Assembly: GCF_900604355.1 (NCBI RefSeq)
Contig: NZ_UWOE01000001.1
Span: forward strand, 2,666,001-2,730,000
DNA: 64,000 nt
From: Luxibacter massiliensis
GTDB lineage: Bacteria > Bacillota > Clostridia > Lachnospirales > Lachnospiraceae
Reading direction: 5' to 3'
Notes under the pieces: generated by a model
What the model was told of the DNA's origin: nothing
Databases searched by the model: none
Seen by the model: only the letters and a program-made list of their open reading frames with translations
Position numbers and translations under genes: made by a program
Shown here: one piece after another, positions 52,805 through 60,538 of the stretch
Position numbering within the stretch: the stretch's first letter is position 1
Layout of the letters: every line of letters starts with the position of its first letter

Positions 52805-53740
52805 TTATTCTATATAAATACCGCCGCTTATGGAGGCGGTCATCTGCTGTTCTTCTGCCATGCCTTCAGCCGTCATACCCATAATAATTACAACTAATGT
52901 TCCGGCAGGCAGCATAATATCAAGGCCCTCCGCATTTGCTCTCTTCAATGTGTATTTGGGAATTTCTCTTCCTGAAACGTATGGTGGGAAACGGACAATA
53001 CTACTTTGTATTACAGTAAATATAAGGCTGTTTGTATCCCCAGTGGCTAAACATACAAATGGATGCAGAGAAACACCTGGTTCCAGAAACAAAGCCTGGC
53101 GGTTAGCAAATACACCATATATATTCTGTATGGTACCGTCCTGGGGCATAACAAAAGACGTGGGGTAAGACTGGCTCTCCCCTATCGTTATAATCCCTGA
53201 ATCCCATTCCCCAGGTGACAGATACGTATAGGATCCGCTGTCACCCCCAAAACCTACATAGGCAATCCGTGATGGATCCCCTGTGTTATCAGTGGCAAGT
53301 TCAGCGCCTGATTCATACCTGTTGGAAAAAGAAAAGGGAATTGTGGCGGCAATGGGGCCCCTTTCTCCTGGGAAACCCTGTTCTCCCTGGGGGCCTCTCT
53401 CCCCCTGAGGGCCACGTTCTCCCTGGAGGCCTTTCTCTCCCTGAATGCCACGCTCCCCCTGAAAGCCTCTTTCTCCCTGAATCCCAGGATCTCCCTGAGG
53501 CCCCCTCTCCCCTTGGATCCCACGTTCCCCTTGTACTCCCCGTTCTCCCTGAGGGCCTCTTTCCCCCTGGATTCCTGGGTCACCCTGGGGGCCTCTCTCC
53601 CCCTGGGGGCCGGCAGGCCCGGGTATCCCCACACAGCATGAAGGGCAGCACGATTTATCAGGGGGACAGCACTTCTCTCCATTGTTATTATTACATTGCC
53701 ATTTATTCATACTAGTATCAGATCTATCATCGTGATACAT
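52805..53740 (-). CDS. Collagen-like triple-helix protein, probably spore-surface
   Basis: A 311-residue protein with three parts. A cysteine-rich head (KCCPPDKSCCPSCCVG), about 30 Gly-X-Y triplets from residue about 41 (GPQGERGPQGDPGIQGERG and similar; GERGPQ, GDPGIQ and GERGIQ dominate), and a C-terminal 160-residue domain starting AATIPFSFSNRYESGAELAT with the look of the BclA/exosporium-type beta-rich trimer domain. No classical signal peptide. Such proteins make hair-like fibres on endospores of Bacilli and Clostridia. The start follows GGAGG; a longer frame has no Shine-Dalgarno. The high repetition can cause length variation between strains. Confidence 0.85.
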   Translation of the reverse strand: MYHDDRSDTSMNKWQCNNNNGEKCCPPDKSCCPSCCVGIPGPAGPQGERGPQGDPGIQGERGPQGERGVQGERGIQGERGPQGDPGIQGERGFQGERGIQGEKGLQGERGPQGERGPQGEQGFPGERGPIAATIPFSFSNRYESGAELATDNTGDPSRIAYVGFGGDSGSYTYLSPGEWDSGIITIGESQSYPTSFVMPQDGTIQNIYGVFANRQALFLEPGVSLHPFVCLATGDTNSLIFTVIQSSIVRFPPYVSGREIPKYTLKRANAEGLDIMLPAGTLVVIIMGMTAEGMAEEQQMTASISGGIYIE

Positions 53741-53994
53741 GAAATTACCTCCAATATAAAAAGATGTATAATATTTACTCAAATTCATTTATATATCATA
53801 TGAATATTTTCACAAAGATGTGTTATTTAAAATCTATTTTCCACAAAAACATACCCGGCAGCTTGGGTAACCTAGGGCAGCAGTCCAGGAAGCCTTTGGC
53901 AAAATTTAAATCAACATATCAATCGAGGAGATTATAAAGGCCACTTGCGAAATACCACATTCTTAATGAGTTGACAGAAAGTGGGGCATCATAC

Positions 53995-54276
53995 ATGAGA
54001 AGAAAATGTATTGCTATATTTTTTGCCCTATGTCTATTTCTCGGCACTGCGTATTATATTAGCCTGCCTGATTATTCTGTATTTAACGGCATATCATTCA
54101 GTAATCAAAATACAAAAGATACTACTTTAAAGACTGTTGTCTACAAATATTGGAATATTAACGATACGATTCACAAAATCGAAAAAAACACAATAAGACC
54201 AACATTAGAGGACAAGCGTTTGCTAACGGTGGTGCAGGATATCAGCCGCAGGCTGAGTGCGTTTGAAAGCAGTTAA
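53995..54276 (+). CDS. Hypothetical secreted or membrane protein (93 residues)
   Basis: MRRKCIAIFFALCLFLGTAYYI gives a clear N-terminal hydrophobic segment (split here: MRRKCIAIFFALCL, FLGTAYYI), then an AT-rich, Asn/Thr/Lys-rich tail. No family recognised, and the Shine-Dalgarno is weak. It lies in the mobile-element scar and reads in the same frame as the broken replication gene that follows, ending at a TAA just before it. May be a remnant. Confidence 0.4.
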   Translation: MRRKCIAIFFALCLFLGTAYYISLPDYSVFNGISFSNQNTKDTTLKTVVYKYWNINDTIHKIEKNTIRPTLEDKRLLTVVQDISRRLSAFESS

Positions 54277-54751
54277 AAACGGAGAAAAAAGGCAAGCCAA
54301 GGCTCTTTAGAAGAAAATGACAGTTTAAAGCGTAAGCAGAAACATTACGAACAGACACGCTGGGGACTTGCCCCCATTGTTGACTGTAATTTTGGTGACA
54401 TAACCAAACTTGTAACGCTGACATTCAAAGAGAATATCCAAGACATCACCATCACCAACAGAGAATTTAAGTATTTTATCCAGTGATTAAATTATTATTT
54501 ATACCATACGAAAACCCAGTTATTAAAATACATTGTAACGTGGAAGGGACAGGAACATGGTGTAATCCATCACCATGCTATTTTCTTTGATTTTCCGTAC
54601 TTAGCAAAAGAAAAAAGTGTTTTTCAAATCTCAAAATCTGAAAATGCCAACAGTAAAAAGGCTAATCCTTACGGATGATATTCTTAAAGATTTACTGCAA
54701 GAAAATATCATCTTTCAGAAAGAAGGAGTTGATAAACCAAAAGGAAAGTAA
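54277..54751 (+). pseudogene. Broken HUH-type replication initiator (REP/ORF2-G2P-like)
   Basis: Translated in frame with the previous ORF: ITKLVTLTFKENIQDITITN, FKYFIQ, an in-frame TGA at 54484, LNYYLYHTKTQLLKYIVTWK, then EHGVIHHHAIFFDFPYLAKE, where HHHAIFF is a HUH motif (54568-54576). A one-base frameshift near 54672 is followed by DDILKDLLQENIIFQKEGVD. The order TLTF, HxH and a C-terminal FxxxGVxKPK tail match replication proteins of rolling-circle plasmids, ICEs and filamentous phages. The N-terminal region and any tyrosine motif are not intact. Inactive. Confidence 0.75.
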
Positions 54752-54851
54752 ATTGAGAGTGTTTATCCATTATTACCTCTTTTATTTCTGCTAACAACAA
54801 ACACAACTGGAATCGAACTGCTACAGACATTTTAAAAGCCTATATTTTTCC

Positions 54852-54880
54852 TTGTCATAAAATGTTATTTTTACTAGAAT
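54852..54880 (+). promoter_or_regulatory. Promoter of the type I toxin mRNA
   Basis: TTGTCA (54852-54857), 17-base spacer, TAGAAT (54875-54880). Transcription would start near 54887, about 110 bases before the toxin ATG. Confidence 0.75.
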
Positions 54881-54994
54881 AAATTAGGCACTATCAGAAA
54901 AACGGTAGGCGCTTAGTCCTTCACCAGAGGGACTGAACTCTCTTTTTACATAGAAATCTCTGTAAAGAAAAATCTGCGGAAAAGAGGGCAACTT

Positions 54995-55087
54995 ATGACT
55001 GATTTCGAAATGCTCTCCCTCGTACTAATAATACTTAGTATCATTGTTACGATACTGATCGCATACATAAATCATACAAAAAAGTAA
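54995..55087 (+). CDS. Small membrane toxin of a type I toxin-antitoxin system (holin-like, TxpA/Fst-like)
   Basis: A 30-residue ORF: MTDFEMLSLVLIILSIIVTI then LIAYINHTKK. The layout, a short acidic start, one hydrophobic helix and a basic tail, is the signature of putative holin-like toxins such as TxpA/YonT. AGAGGG precedes the ATG. The gene has a consensus promoter about 110 bases upstream, a terminator overlapping the stop and an antisense promoter beyond. When not silenced by the antisense RNA the peptide should insert into the membrane. Too short for usual gene callers. Confidence 0.75.
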   Translation: MTDFEMLSLVLIILSIIVTILIAYINHTKK

Positions 55088-55168
55088 CCGCCCTCGCCAA
55101 AGGTATACGGTTACTTTTTGTAACTAAATAACTTTTGGACTAACCGCTTATCGGTAGTGCCTTTTTCT
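55078..55168 (-). ncRNA. Putative antisense antitoxin RNA
   Basis: Starts near 55168 from a promoter at 55175-55203 (minus strand) and ends at the hairpin 55083-55115 with a TTTTTT run on this strand. About 90 nucleotides, fully complementary to the last codon and 3' end of the toxin mRNA, the arrangement seen in TxpA/RatA. Its first bases (GGCACTACCG, AAGCGGTTAGTCC) are nearly the same as the 5' end of the toxin mRNA. Confidence 0.6.
55083..55119. terminator. Bidirectional terminator at the toxin 3' end
   Basis: AGTAACCG / CGGTTACT with T-runs on both strands (TTTTTG on the plus strand, TTTTTT on the minus strand). It overlaps the toxin stop codon and can end both the toxin mRNA and the antisense RNA. 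Confidence 0.8.
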
Positions 55169-55174
55169 ATTCTC

Positions 55175-55203
55175 ATTTTTACATAATAGCTTTATGTTGT
55201 CAA
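55175..55203 (-). promoter_or_regulatory. Promoter of the antisense RNA
   Basis: TTGACA (55198-55203), 17-base spacer, AAAAAT (55175-55180) on the minus strand. Consensus -35, weak -10. Confidence 0.55.
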
Positions 55204-55513
55204 ATATAGTTCTTCTATACTGAAAATAATTATAGGGCATTTCAATTTTTTATATAGTAACGGTAGAAAGATATAGACTATACTTTGACCTGCTGTTCCA
55301 ATTTGTCTTGATGTAAGAATTTTTTAATAATGAGGTGTCAAAATTTAAGAGAATTTTTTCAAGTTAAGTATAATTGCAGCATTGCTAAAGTCAATTAAAA
55401 AGTATTTCGGAATACATAGCGATAGAATTACCGCCTTAAGAAAAGCATTTAATTCAAACTTAGGTAGTCTTTTCATTCCATAAAAAAATCCCCCATAAAA
55501 AGGAGGAAAAAAA

Positions 55514-55587
<74 letters not shown>

Positions 55588-55620
55588 ATATAAATACAAT
55601 ATTTTCTGGAAAGAATAATT

Positions 55621-55644
55621 AAGAATCTGCTTTCGCAGATTCTT
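55621..55644 (-). terminator. Hairpin between the two tRNA genes
   Basis: AAGAATCTGC / GCAGATTCTT with a GAAA tetraloop on the minus strand, three bases past tRNA-Gln, then AATTATTCTTT. Either a weak terminator or a 3' processing structure. Confidence 0.5.
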
Positions 55645-55646
55645 AA

Positions 55647-55717
55647 CTACGGATAGAGGACTCGAACCTCTACTAACAGAGTCAGAGTCTGCTGTGCTGC
55701 CATTACACCAATCCGCA
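55647..55717 (-). tRNA. tRNA-Gln (CTG anticodon)
   Basis: Acceptor TGCGGAT/ATCCGTA with discriminator G, D arm GTGT..GCAC, anticodon stem GCAGA/TCTGT with loop CTCTGAC (anticodon CTG), T arm AGAGG/CCTCT with loop TTCGAGT. Upstream of tRNA-Pro, same strand, probably cotranscribed. Confidence 0.94.
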
Positions 55718-55847
55718 CTAACATATTTTGTCCTTATCGGACGCAACATGGTTATTATATCAGACTTGTACAAAAAATCAACCCCTTTTTTTAATTTTCA
55801 TCAAATAAAAGTTTAAGGATATTTTTTCTGAAAATTCTGAATATGGA

Positions 55848-55895
55848 CTGCAAAGGGGTCAGACCCTTTTGCAAAAGGGACAGTCCCCTTTGCAG
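55848..55895. repeat. Large imperfect palindrome downstream of dapL
   Basis: CTGCAAAGGGG and CCCCTTTGCAG form the outer arms, with CCCTTTTGCAAAAGGG in the centre. Only three bases from the dapL stop; may work as a terminator. A near-identical, perfect version lies at 58278-58317. Confidence 0.75.
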
Positions 55896-55898
55896 CTC

Positions 55899-57113
55899 TT
55901 ATATCTTTTTAATCCGTTCTATAGCCTCAACAGTATGTTCATAACTTCCAAATGCTGTAAGCCTGAAATACCCTTCCCCCCTGGGTCCAAAACCTACGCC
56001 GGGGGTTCCAACTATACCTGCATTTTGGAGTAAATAGTCAAAGAATTCCCAGGAAGTCATTTTTCTTGGTGTCTGCAGCCAAATATAAGGTGCATTGATG
56101 CCACCAGACGCGCTATAACCCGCTTCCTTTAGGCCTTGGCAGATTACCTTCGCATTTCTCATATAATAATCTATCTGATTTTTAAGTTGTTTTTTCCCCT
56201 CCTGGGAATATACTGCTTCGCCGGCCCTCTGAACAATGTACGGGGCACCATTATATTTTGTCCCATGGCGACGCGCCCACAGGGAATGGAGAGTTATGCC
56301 GCCGCATTTTAAATCCTTAGGTATAATCGTTGCGCCAAGGCGTACTCCAGTAAAACCGGCATTTTTTGAAAAGCTGCGCAATTCGATTGCACAGCTGCGC
56401 GCACCTTCACACTCATAGATTGTATGTGGTATATTTTCCTCTGAAATATACGCTTCGTAGGCGGCATCATAAATGATTACAGCTTTATTTTCATTTGCAT
56501 AGTCTACCCATTTCTGAAGACATTCTTTTGATATGACAGAACCTGTAGGATTATTAGGGAAGCACAAGTAAATTATATCAGGTACTGTTTTGGGGATTTC
56601 CGGTGCAAAATTTGTCTGTGCGGTACAGGGCATATAGACAACATCACTCCATGTCTCTGTCTTAGTATCATAGATCCCAGTTCTCCCAGCCATTACATTT
56701 GTATCTACATACACAGGATAAACCGGGTCGCACACAGCAATAATATTATCTGTGCTAAAAATCTCTTGTATATTCCCTGCATCACATTTTGCACCATCAG
56801 AAATAAACACCTCATCCGCAGTAATATTACACCCTCGGTTCTGATAGTCATTTATGGCTATGGCATTTCTGAGAAATTCATATCCCAGATCCGGCGCATA
56901 CCCGTGAAATGAAGCGGCATCCCCCATTTCATCGACTGCTTTATGCAGGGAATCAACGATTGCGGGAGCCAACGGCTGGGTAACGTCCCCAATCCCCAGG
57001 CGTATGATTCTTTTGTCCGGGTTTTGTTCTGTATATGCACCCACTTTTTTAGCTATTGTGGAAAACAAATAACTTCCCGGCAGCTTTAAATAATTTGTAT
57101 TAATTTTAAGCAT
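55899..57113 (-). CDS. dapL: LL-diaminopimelate aminotransferase
   Basis: A 404-residue PLP enzyme making LL-diaminopimelate from tetrahydrodipicolinate and glutamate in one step, the short lysine route. N-terminal INTNYLKLPGSYLFSTIAKK and RIIRLGIGDVTQPLAP are DapL-specific; the PLP lysine is in ELRSFSKNAGFTGVRLGATI; substrate and phosphate contacts include CFPNNPTGSVISKE. AAAGGAGG precedes the ATG, 30 bases after dapF. Its product is the substrate of DapF encoded just upstream. Confidence 0.95.
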   Translation of the reverse strand: MLKINTNYLKLPGSYLFSTIAKKVGAYTEQNPDKRIIRLGIGDVTQPLAPAIVDSLHKAVDEMGDAASFHGYAPDLGYEFLRNAIAINDYQNRGCNITADEVFISDGAKCDAGNIQEIFSTDNIIAVCDPVYPVYVDTNVMAGRTGIYDTKTETWSDVVYMPCTAQTNFAPEIPKTVPDIIYLCFPNNPTGSVISKECLQKWVDYANENKAVIIYDAAYEAYISEENIPHTIYECEGARSCAIELRSFSKNAGFTGVRLGATIIPKDLKCGGITLHSLWARRHGTKYNGAPYIVQRAGEAVYSQEGKKQLKNQIDYYMRNAKVICQGLKEAGYSASGGINAPYIWLQTPRKMTSWEFFDYLLQNAGIVGTPGVGFGPRGEGYFRLTAFGSYEHTVEAIERIKKI

Positions 57114-57143
57114 GATTATCCTCCTTTAACTATCAATTGTCTG

Positions 57144-57980
57144 CTATAGTACTCTCAATTCCCCGTCAAATACTGTCTCTGCGGGCCCTGTCATAAATAC
57201 AGTATTGCTTTGCCTGTCCCACTGAATCAAAAGATCCCCGCCCAATAATTTTACGGTTATTTCATTCTCAGTCAGGCCATTTAAGACACAGGCTACAGCC
57301 ACTGCACAGGCACCTGTGCCACATGCCAATGTCTCTCCTGAACCACGCTCCCACACCCGCATCCGAACAGTATGCCTGTCTAATACTTCCACAAATTCTG
57401 TGTTGACACGGTTGGGGAAATATTCATGATGCTCAAATTCAGGCCCGATTTTCTCAATATCCAGGTTATCTATATCATCCATATAAATAATTGCATGTGG
57501 ATTTCCCATAGATACCCCCGTCATCCTATACTCAGTTCCATCTACAATAATGGGAGCACCTACAATCCGCTCCCCTTCCCCTTTAATTGGTATCTGAGAT
57601 GGGGTTAAAACCGGTTTTCCCATATTAACCTTTACCAAAACCACCTTACCATTTTCTACTGTTAAATCCAGGTATTTAATACCTGCCAGCGTTTCCACTG
57701 AAACTTCTGTCTGCTCAGTCAATCCATAATCGTAGACATACTTTGCCACACAACGTATTCCATTTCCGCACATTTCACCTCTGGATCCATCTGCATTATA
57801 CATTTCCATTTCAAAATCAGCTTTTTCAGACGGATTAATCAGGATTAACCCATCCGAACCAATTCCAAAATGTCTGTCACTCACCTGTCTGGCTATCTCG
57901 GAAGGATTCTCAATCTTTTCCGTAAACCCATTGACATAGACATAATCATTTCCCAATCCCTGCATTTTAGTAAATTTCAT
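57144..57980 (-). CDS. dapF: Diaminopimelate epimerase
   Basis: A 278-residue cofactor-free racemase converting LL- to meso-diaminopimelate for lysine and cell wall. The two catalytic cysteines are in RGEMCGNGIRCVAKYVY (residue about 73) and GSGETLACGTGACAVAVA (about 218). AAGGAAGGG precedes the ATG. First gene of the dapF-dapL pair, behind a 250-base leader with a consensus promoter. Confidence 0.95.
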   Translation of the reverse strand: MKFTKMQGLGNDYVYVNGFTEKIENPSEIARQVSDRHFGIGSDGLILINPSEKADFEMEMYNADGSRGEMCGNGIRCVAKYVYDYGLTEQTEVSVETLAGIKYLDLTVENGKVVLVKVNMGKPVLTPSQIPIKGEGERIVGAPIIVDGTEYRMTGVSMGNPHAIIYMDDIDNLDIEKIGPEFEHHEYFPNRVNTEFVEVLDRHTVRMRVWERGSGETLACGTGACAVAVACVLNGLTENEITVKLLGGDLLIQWDRQSNTVFMTGPAETVFDGELRVL

Positions 57981-58228
57981 GCTATCCCTTCCTTATAATA
58001 GAATTTTACTACTTTACCTATGCACTTAGCGCTGCCACACTAATTTTTCTAGCTCTGCACATTGCCCCTTAATCTCAATAATATTTACAGAGATCCCTCT
58101 AAGTGAATCCTTGGCCGCTATACCCTATAAAGGGGCATGCCCTGCCTATCAGGGAAGTACATAGGCGACCAGATTACATTTATAATTGAAAAGGGCGTTC
58201 TCCTTCTAAAAAGAAAACCCCCTTGCCC
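57981..58228 (-). other. Unassigned 5' leader of dapF-dapL
   Basis: About 250 bases of untranslated RNA follow the promoter at 58235-58263. Several local pairings are possible (GGGC..GCCC near the 5' end; TTAGTG/CGCTAA around 58024-58041). I looked for a lysine riboswitch consensus and a T-box and did not see either. No start codon with a ribosome site was found inside. Confidence 0.4.
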
Positions 58229-58234
58229 TGTTTC

Positions 58235-58263
58235 ATTATAACTACCTGTTATATAAATGTCAA
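58235..58263 (-). promoter_or_regulatory. Consensus promoter of dapF-dapL
   Basis: TTGACA (58258-58263), exactly 17 bases, TATAAT (58235-58240), minus strand. The best promoter in the window by match. Confidence 0.85.
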
Positions 58264-58277
58264 ATAAAGTTCTGTGT

Positions 58278-58317
58278 AAAGGGGACAGACCCTTTTGCAA
58301 AAGGGTCTGTCCCCTTT
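58278..58317. repeat. 40-bp perfect palindrome upstream of the dapF promoter
   Basis: Left arm AAAGGGGACAGACCCTTTTG and its exact reverse complement meet without a loop. It lies 12 bases past the stop of the C39-like gene and 15 bases upstream of the dapF -35, so it could end transcription of the former. Related to 55848-55895. Confidence 0.85.
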
Positions 58318-58328
58318 GCACACCATTT

Positions 58329-59123
58329 TCAGAATATTCTTAAAACAGCCAATGCCTGGCTGCCCATTTCTTCATACCTCTGTTCCACAGCCCTTCTTTC
58401 ATATTTTGTGACCTCTCCCTGATTCATGGGATCATTAAAATAATAATAATCTTTATTGCCTCCCACCCACAGCAGGCAGTGCTCCTCTGCAGGCCAGGTA
58501 TAATACTCTCCTGTCTCCAAAAGAGTCCAGCCTCCTCCATGATAGGATGGCTTCATATCAATGGTGGCCCATATTATAGCAGGTACGCCTTTTGCTATAT
58601 AATCCTCCTCTATCTGTTTCAGCGGTATTCCTGTCAAATCTTTCACCTGTCCTGGGCCTGTTATCTGGGACAAGGCATCATAAATGACAGGGGCGAAACA
58701 GCCAAAACCGTTTTCCGACCTTGGATCTCCTATGAAGCTGTTATATGGACTATTCCCATAGTACTGTCCATTTTCTTCATAGTATGTTCCTATCCTTAAA
58801 TAATCATCGATAAATTCATCCACTGTAACCTGATATCCCTGGTATTTAAGCGCCATAACAGCGGCCACGCTTTCACACCCCGTCGGGTAAGCATCCTGGC
58901 CCAGGCGTGGGGCCCAGATCAACTCTTCCAAGCGCCCCGTTTCCTCAGTTTTGTCAGGAGCATTATAATGAAAGTCCCCCTTGTGTGCCTCTGTAGCGTC
59001 AGCACTTTCTGTATGCAAGGTTTTTGTATAAAATATGCTGCCCATAGCAAGACTGATATATACAATAAGAAGAAGGACTTTTGTTATGCGCCCCTCTTCA
59101 TATTCCTTTCCATATTCCGACAT
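58329..59123 (-). CDS. C39-like (papain-fold) membrane-anchored protein
   Basis: A 264-residue protein with an N-terminal transmembrane anchor (TKVLLLIVYISLAMGSIFYT), a short linker and a peptidase C39-type domain: the likely nucleophile is in YPTGCESVAAVMALKYQG, the histidine in PAEEHCLLWVGG, and NDPMNQG follows. Probably a cell-surface cysteine peptidase of the YvpB type; the target is unknown. The ATG has no clear Shine-Dalgarno; a GTG two codons earlier is also possible. Confidence 0.72.
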   Translation of the reverse strand: MSEYGKEYEEGRITKVLLLIVYISLAMGSIFYTKTLHTESADATEAHKGDFHYNAPDKTEETGRLEELIWAPRLGQDAYPTGCESVAAVMALKYQGYQVTVDEFIDDYLRIGTYYEENGQYYGNSPYNSFIGDPRSENGFGCFAPVIYDALSQITGPGQVKDLTGIPLKQIEEDYIAKGVPAIIWATIDMKPSYHGGGWTLLETGEYYTWPAEEHCLLWVGGNKDYYYFNDPMNQGEVTKYERRAVEQRYEEMGSQALAVLRIF

Positions 59124-59317
59124 AAGCACCGATATTTAACTGGTTTATATCTATTATAATAAAAACAGCTTGTATAATATTCCCCTGCCAGTATAGATTA
59201 CATATATTGCCCTGTTTTAATTGTAGGAACTATTCAAAATATAGCTATAATTCAACAATCTACGGCAAAGCCGACTTGAGGTTTTATGCTGAAAAATCCC
59301 CATCCAAACTGACAATT

Positions 59318-60283
59318 TTATCTATTGACTACTGCCAAAACCTCATCTCTCTCTGGCATGGACCGTATGGCTCCTTTGCGGGTGGTGATCAAGGCTGCAG
59401 CCCCATTGGCAAAAGTAAGCATATCGGCAAGCCGCTCCTCTGTCATGCCGTCAATCCCATATTCCAATACAAAATTCAGGGAGCTTCCACAAAAAGTATC
59501 GCCGGCTCCTGTAGTCTCAATTGTATCCATAGAAAAACCGCTTCTCTCCACTCGCATCTCTTTATAATAAGCGCGGCTGCCATCCTTCCCCAGGGTCAGC
59601 AGGATCAGCGGGATATTATACTTTTCCTGAAGATACTTTATCCCTTCATCGTAGTCCTCCAATCCAGTTACAAACTGAATCTCATTATCAGAGATTTTTA
59701 ATATATCACAGTATTGGAACCCATACTCCATCTGCTCCTTTGCCAGCTCCAGGGAGCTCCAGAGCGGAGGGCGTAAGTTCGGGTCAAAAGAAATAAGAAG
59801 TCCATTTTCCCTGGCGATTTTAAGCGCCTTTTTTGTAGCTCCCCGCACTCCATCATGGGTCATAGAAAGAGTTCCGAAATGCAACAATCTTGCCTTCTTA
59901 ATAAATTCAGGGTCAATCTCTTCCTCCGTCAGCATCATATCTGCTCCTGGGTTGCGGTAAAATGAAAACTCTCTGTCTCCATCTGGAAATGTATGTACAA
60001 ATGCAAGTGTAGTATTCACCTCTGAATCCATCTGGAGGTTAGACGTATCAATGCCCGCTTCATCCAAGGTGTCCTTGAGAAGAACCCCGAAATGATCCCG
60101 CCCCACTTTTCCGAGGAAAGCAGTCCTTTTCCCTAGTTTATTCAGCATCGCAAGCACATTACATGGCGCCCCGCCAGGGCATGCTTCAAACATATTATTC
60201 CCCTGCTGGCTTTTTCCGTCCATTGTAAAATCAATCAAAAGTTCTCCCATTGCAATCACATCATACTGCTTCTCCATAGCCAT
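59318..60283 (-). CDS. scrK: Fructokinase (PfkB/ribokinase family)
   Basis: A 321-residue sugar kinase making fructose 6-phosphate from fructose and ATP. Substrate motif FEACPGGAPCNVLAMLNKLG near residue 35; catalytic aspartate and anion hole in ETTGAGDTFCGSSLNFVLEY near 255. GAGGAG precedes the ATG. Not linked to a sucrose operon here but it would handle fructose released by ScrB 36 kb away. The symbol rests on similarity to ScrK-type kinases. Confidence 0.82.
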   Translation of the reverse strand: MAMEKQYDVIAMGELLIDFTMDGKSQQGNNMFEACPGGAPCNVLAMLNKLGKRTAFLGKVGRDHFGVLLKDTLDEAGIDTSNLQMDSEVNTTLAFVHTFPDGDREFSFYRNPGADMMLTEEEIDPEFIKKARLLHFGTLSMTHDGVRGATKKALKIARENGLLISFDPNLRPPLWSSLELAKEQMEYGFQYCDILKISDNEIQFVTGLEDYDEGIKYLQEKYNIPLILLTLGKDGSRAYYKEMRVERSGFSMDTIETTGAGDTFCGSSLNFVLEYGIDGMTEERLADMLTFANGAAALITTRKGAIRSMPERDEVLAVVNR

Positions 60284-60538
60284 AGCTCCTCACTTCTGTA
60301 TTTATTGTTATTAGTTTAACGCACTTTGTTCTATTCTGCAATCCCATTTAAGTCGATGTAAGTAATGCCTTTTAGATATCAGGTTAGGATATCCTGGGGC
60401 ATCGGCCCTCTAATCTGTCTGCCTCCTGACAGTGTATTCAGTAAACCCATGGGCATAGAATTCAATATTACATAAATATGCCTGTAATAACCGGTAAGCC
60501 ATAACGATTGGTTAAATACACCAACCACCAGGCCTACT

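Noticed and set aside
52830..53715. Open frames on the strand opposite the collagen-like gene and in its other frame
   Set aside because: They come from the regular Gly-X-Y codon pattern and have no ribosome sites.
57981..58228. Lysine riboswitch or T-box in front of dapF
   Set aside because: I could not find the conserved core of either; only a generic structured leader is supported.
60284..60538. Gene or RNA between fructokinase and the CobW-YcgQ fusion
   Set aside because: No frame with a ribosome site and no clear hairpin with a T-run was found.
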